A DNA stretch of 11,500 nucleotides from contig JNEU01001059.1 in assembly GCA_000697475.1 (NCBI GenBank), positions 1 to 11,500 of the forward strand. Direction: 5' to 3'. The notes under the pieces are model-generated. The model was not told the DNA's origin, made no database searches, and saw nothing but the letters and a program-made list of their open reading frames with translations. Shown in pieces: positions 7,767-11,500 of the stretch. The stretch's first letter is position 1, and each line of letters begins with the position of its first letter. The translations under genes were made by a program, and so were the position numbers. This DNA comes from Lichtheimia corymbifera B2541. Taxonomy: Eukaryota; Mucoromycota; Mucoromycetes; Mucorales; Lichtheimiaceae.

Positions 7767-7901
7767 CTATATGGAGAGTGGCGTTTGTTCATTGTAAAGT
7801 ATCATGCAAATGAGCTGTGTTGCACAAAGAAGTCCGTCTGCATCTTCCGCTCTATTAGCATCAATCTACTTCACAATGAACAAACACCACTCACCATATA
7901 G
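7767..7901 (-). repeat. Foldback module B3 (135 bp), centre inverted relative to B1 and B2
   Basis: Arms 7767-7801 and 7867-7901 keep the same order as B1. The 65-bp centre (7802-7866) reads TCATGCAAATGAGC first, that is, the reverse complement of the B1 centre, aligning gap-free over 65 bases with a few substitutions at the AT-rich end. It is followed at once by a further A-type end (GCATTACGCTTACAGCATATG, from 7901), which runs into the tandem core repeats. Confidence 0.9.
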
Positions 7902-7950
7902 CATTACGCTTACAGCATATGTAAAACATAAAGGTGTCTGTTTCTCCAAA

Positions 7951-8549
7951 TTTTCATAATGATGTGTAGAGGCTTTATGAGAACGATGTTGATCAGCATG
8001 ACCGAGAGCACCTCCTGACCAAGTTTCGAGGTCGCCATGAGCAATATCGGCGCGCAAGGCCGTACACCCTGTTTATGTTACCATCTCTTCGTCGTCTCTC
8101 CTACATTCAAGGTTTTTCATAATGAACTCTGGGGACTTTATGAGAACGAAATTGCTCGGCGTGGTCGAAAGGGTATTGTGTGAAAGTTTCAGATTCGCGG
8201 TGGGTAATCTGGGGGAACAGGAGCGCCGACCCTACTTTTCTCCTACATTTGGGCTGGCCGGTATTCAAAATGTACATAATGAACCATGCGGTTTTTAAAT
8301 GAATGATGTTGATCAGAATGTGCGAGAGTACCTTCTGACCAAGTTTCAAGTGCGAGATGGGGAATCCCAAGAAACTACATACTAAATGACTTTTTCATAA
8401 ATCCGGCGCTTTCCCAATTTCCATCCGTCATAGTCAATCCCACATTATGCTCTCCCTTTCGAAATTTTTAAATGAAGTGTGGGTCCTTTATTAAGGCAAA
8501 GTTGTTCAGCATGTCGTAGAGCACATTGTGTGGAAGTTTGAGGTTCGAG
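7951..8549 (+). repeat. Four tandem diverged copies of an ~85-bp core (spacing ~155-195 bp)
   Basis: Copies lie at about 7951-8034, 8113-8198, 8271-8355 and 8464-8549. Each begins with a variant of TTTCATAATGAA, followed by GTG..GG.CTTTAT, then GTTG.TCAGCATG, GAGAGCAC.TTGTG, and AAGTTTCAGGTTCGAG. The same core, with TTTACAATGAAGCGTGG and GGTGCAAGTTTCACGATC, makes up most of each A-module arm (for example 6588-6671). After the core, GGGGAATCCCAA-like bases and a CGGCGC...TCCTACATT-like block recur with lower conservation. The copies are partly diverged, indicating age. Function unknown. Confidence 0.8.
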
Positions 8550-9026
8550 ACAAGCGATCCCAATATCACGCATTAATATCAGTGTATGTGGATATATGTC
8601 TGACTGCCTGACAGATTTAATTTCCACCTCTTCCACCTCCAGCTACTTCCCTCTTTCTTCCCATTCTCAATTGTTGTTCATTCAAATACAACTACAGTCT
8701 GCAAACGATTGGTCTGCTTCAACCCATCATGTCAATGCTGCAATTGTCTTGATCCGATTGTCTTGGACTGAATGGGCAACTTCATGGTGTGTGCACCGCA
8801 CTACAACACCCGCGTTTCTTGACACTACACCTTCTCTTGTACACTCTTCTGCCACAACCAATCGTTACAGCATCAATTCCAGCAGTTGCTATTAGCAAGG
8901 CCCTTATCCCCAATGTCTTCAAGTCGTTTGCGGCAACATGCCTTACAGCCTTTGTTACGTGGGAAGCAGATAGCCATTGTATAGGACAGCTTTATTTACG
9001 TGTATCACTTTGCTTCAATACATATG
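8329..9026 (+). repeat. Left arm of a large inverted repeat (~700 bp)
   Basis: Pairs with the right arm at about 10690-11500. Shared landmarks in the same order include AAATCCGGCGCTTTCCCAA (8400-8418), TGAAGTGTGGGT.CTTTATTAA, TTTCTTCCCATTCTCAA (8654-8670), GCTTCAACCCATCATG (8717-8732), TTTCTTGACACTACACCTTC (8814-8833), CCACAACCAATCGT and ATTAGCAAGG, then the weaker ACAGCCTTTGTTACG and CATTGTATAGGAC blocks. Similarity appears high up to about 8910 and declines inward. The open frames at 8596-8895 and 8789-9169 lie mostly in this repeat. Their residue similarity to frames in the right arm follows from DNA identity and is not evidence of coding. Confidence 0.85.
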
Positions 9027-9032
9027 ACTTCT

Positions 9033-9060
9033 TATGGATACGGATACGGATATGGATATT
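9033..9060 (+). repeat. GGATAY hexamer tandem repeat
   Basis: About four successive hexamers (GGATACGGATACGGATATGG) lie just inside the left inverted-repeat arm. The right arm has a single GGATAC at the equivalent place (minus strand, about 10695). The expansion is therefore specific to the left arm. Confidence 0.65.
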
Positions 9061-10689
9061 GGTTTTGTGCATGAGATGGAAGGAATTGGATATATACAAT
9101 GGGTGGAAGAAGAGTGTATCCATTATTAACTTGACCAGTATGCTCGATGCCATCATCCTGAACGATTGAGGTGCATCCAATTACCACTATCATCGTCCTC
9201 TCTGCAACCAATCAACTAGTCGTACAAATTTCTTCATCCAAGTTCATGATTGACACACCCTGCATCATATAATTCGCCATCATGTACCTTTGCACAATAC
9301 TCCCACTACCTCCCCCCCACCTCAATTGGAGCAATTCATTGTACACCTCTCAATCTATCTCCTGTGAATGATGTTGGATTGAAGGATTACTTTGACAGAT
9401 ACCATATTGTGTTGGCGATGATTTCTAAGTAATGTGAGAGATCTTCTTGAGCTACACGTTGTCATGTGTGTATGCATTGTATTATAGTAGAATGATTTAT
9501 GGTATAGCAAATGCATGATCGGAGAGAAAGACAAAGAGTCGTATACTATATAGATGCATTGTGTCTTGAACAAAAGTTGGATTTGATGGTACAATACAGC
9601 TTCCTTCTTTCGTGTGATGAGGTCTTGTCAATATGCCGTACCACAAGTTCCCATTTTGATTATTTAGAAAGATAGTTATTTATTAGTATACAGCGGGAGG
9701 TGACACTTTCCTATTGTCAGATCCGCCCATCATGATGGCCCGTATGAAATGATTCATTCTTATATAAGGATGCATGGGATAGCATTAACTGAGACTGCCC
9801 ATAGATGAACATGTTTTTTTTTTTTTCATGTGCTCGTTCCATATTGTATAACTCATTCGTCTTGAATATAATGAATTAAGCTCTACTACACAGTGAATAG
9901 CGTGCTCTGTAACAAGCAAATTTGGGCATTATCACTCTCGAACAAATTATGTTTGCAATAGAAGCGCTAGGAGAATCGCCACTGCCTTTAGTCTACTATT
10001 GTCATGTAAGGTAGAAGCTTTAATGAAGTCATAATATGTTATGGCAAAAGAACAAAGACATCGCGATACGACCACGCATATGATCCAACCTCGCTTCACG
10101 ACCTTCTATTCTACTCCCCCTTTAATCCAGAAACCAACCAAGTGATCCACACCTCGACCATATGACCTGATAGTATGATACCTCATATATTTTGCAGAAT
10201 CCAATTTTCATTCAGTAAAGAAGTCGAAGAACAGTACATGGTAATGTGGATATCTAGCAAGCAAACATGATAAAGGGCAAAGTGGATAAGATACGGGATG
10301 GGGGTAAATCACATAGAGGCAACAGGGTTAATGGTGTCATTGCATTCTTGGTTGCTGCCGTCGTTATCAACCTTCATCCATGATTCGAAATAGCTGCTGC
10401 ATGCATTGAATCGAGTATTCCTATATATCATCCGCTGCTGTAGAACACCTTTTGTCAATTCGATCCAGTACATCATCACCTTAGCCGCATCCTCGTGACA
10501 TGATCCATCCTTCCTGCTGACGACGTGCTATGTAACCAAAGCCGCATTCCAGTATTTTTTCCCTCATGAGTGCACTTGGTGGCACCCATAACCATTGCAA
10601 ATCCAATATGTTGGTTGAAAAGAGCCACGCGATTGGTGCATCCTTCCTTATCCATCCGGCTGTTGATAGCTGATATGGATCATCCCTTG
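9061..10689. other. 1.6-kb centre of the large inverted repeat, no gene recognised
   Basis: No open frame longer than about 80 codons and no recognisable domain. A plus-strand frame ending TAA at 9432 has a coding-like last 28 residues (from about 9346) but no ATG in frame and no clear splice link. Other items are TATATAAG at 9761, the perfect 12-bp palindrome CCATCATGATGG (about 9728-9739), and a T13 run at 9814-9826. No transposase, reverse transcriptase or tRNA is seen. If the flanking arms belong to a transposon, this is a non-autonomous or gutted copy. Confidence 0.5.
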
Positions 10690-11500
10690 GTATCCGTATG
10701 TATCGAAGCTAGCTGCTGTATGTAAATAACGATGCTTCTATACAATGACTGTCTGCTGTTCATGTAAAAAAGGCTGCAAGACAGGATGCTGCAACAAAGA
10801 ACGCTATTCGAGACAATGAAATAAAGTCCTTCATAATAGCAGCAGGAGCTGTTGCGTTTGGTCATAGCAGAGGAGTGTGTAAGAGAACGCGTGTTGCAGT
10901 AGATGACGAAGTTGTGAAATACAATGAGAACCTTGCTAATGGCAGCTGCTGTTACGATTGGTTGTGGCAGAGGAGTGTGCAAGAGAAGGTGTAGTGTCAA
11001 GAAAGGCGGGTGTTGTCGTGGGGTGCACACACCATGAACTCGCCCATTCAGTCAAGACAATAGGATCAAGACAGTTGTAGGATTGGCATGATGGGTTGAA
11101 GCAGGACAATCGTTCGCAGGTGGTAGTTGTACTTGAATGGGGCAACAGTTGAGAATGGGAAGAAGAGGGAAGAAGGAGGGAGTGGAAGATTTGGAAATTA
11201 AATAAATCAGGCACTGCCCTATAAATCCATGCACACTGTAATTAATGCATGACCAAGAGATTGCCTCACTCGAACCTCAAACTTTCACACAAGAAGCTCC
11301 TGGACATGCTGATCAACTTTGTCTTAATAAAGAACCCACACTTCATTCAAAGATTTTGAATGGGAGGGTGTAATGTAGGGTTTACTATGACGGACGGAAT
11401 TTGGGAAAGCGCCGGATTTGTTGAAATGCCATTCAGTATGAATTATCTTGGGATTCCCCACTCTTGGACTTGAAACTTGGTGTGAAGGTTCGCTGGGTCA
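10690..11500 (-). repeat. Right arm of a large inverted repeat, running off the window edge
   Basis: On the minus strand it follows the order of the left arm: a partial core ending near 11451, the AAATCCGGCGCTTTCCCAA block (about 11400-11419), a full 85-bp core (about 11350-11265), then TTTCTTGACACTACACCTTC (about 11002-10983) and inward to about 10690. It is longer than the left arm because of an approximately 100-bp partial tandem duplication near 10830-10995. The outer end lies beyond position 11500, so the full length and any target-site duplication cannot be read. Confidence 0.85.
10830..10995 (-). repeat. Partial tandem duplication inside the right arm
   Basis: On the minus strand, TTCTCTTGCACACTCCTCTG with CCACAACCAATCGTAACAGC (about 10995-10945) is echoed about 100 bases further on by TTCTCTTACACACTCCTCTG with CTATGACCAAACGCAACAGC (about 10893-10845). 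The left arm has only one copy, so the duplication arose in the right arm after the arms formed, or was lost from the left. Confidence 0.7.

Noticed and set aside
6541..8549. CRISPR-like or rRNA-type repeat array
   Set aside because: Repeats are long, palindromic and variable in spacing, in a eukaryotic setting. There are no short constant repeats with unique spacers, and no rRNA signature.
8596..9169. Ser/Thr-rich plus-strand frames with relatives at 10680-11214 minus
   Set aside because: Both sets lie in the large inverted repeat. DNA-level identity explains the protein similarity, and no start or domain stands out.
9250..9432. Open frame with a coding-like C-terminal tail
   Set aside because: No in-frame ATG, no clear acceptor and a low-complexity first half. 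Kept only as a note in the regional entry.
9814..9826. T13 run as a possible retroposon poly(A) tail or Pol III terminator
   Set aside because: No adjacent retroelement sequence, tRNA-like boxes or target-site duplication was found around it.

Overview
This window looks like nuclear DNA of an early-diverging fungus, most likely a member of Mucoromycota. The evidence is two intron-containing genes with short introns (58 to 76 nt, GT...AG, CTAAY-like branch sites), an AT-leaning composition, an intronless tRNA-Ser, and proteins of fungal type. The phylum is an inference from protein and intron character. Nothing in the sequence fixes a genus.

Layout. 1-398: no confident gene, only one small minus-strand ORF. 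399-480: tRNA-Ser(CGA), followed by a T-run Pol III terminator. 481-1659: no convincing gene; it holds CACGTG sites, a polypyrimidine tract and a GA-rich tract. 1660-2837 (minus): a two-exon gene for a 369-residue two-finger C2H2 transcription factor carrying seven RRxS motifs. 2838-3815: intergenic region between head-to-head genes, with an extra open frame of uncertain status. 3816-5327 (plus): a six-exon REI1 gene (387 residues, four C2H2-like fingers), a cytoplasmic 60S ribosome-biogenesis factor. 5717-5867: a possible terminal exon of a small Asp/Asn-rich protein. 5868-6540: no gene seen.

From about 6541 to the right edge the window is dominated by repeats with no convincing gene. First comes an alternating array of two foldback module types: A (387, a decayed 194, and 375 bp) and B (three copies of exactly 135 bp). 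The centres of one A and one B copy are inverted in place relative to their siblings. Next are four tandem copies (7951-8549) of an approximately 85-bp core that also forms the arms of the A modules. Last is a large inverted repeat (left arm about 8329-9026, right arm about 10690 to beyond 11500) around about 1.65 kb with no substantial ORF. The same 85-bp core occurs at the outer part of both arms, so all three structures belong to one repeat family.

The two protein genes are divergently arranged. One is a putative protein-kinase-A-responsive regulator and the other a ribosome-assembly factor. A shared growth or stress control is conceivable but is not shown by the sequence. The most unusual part is the flipped-module palindrome array at 6541-7901.
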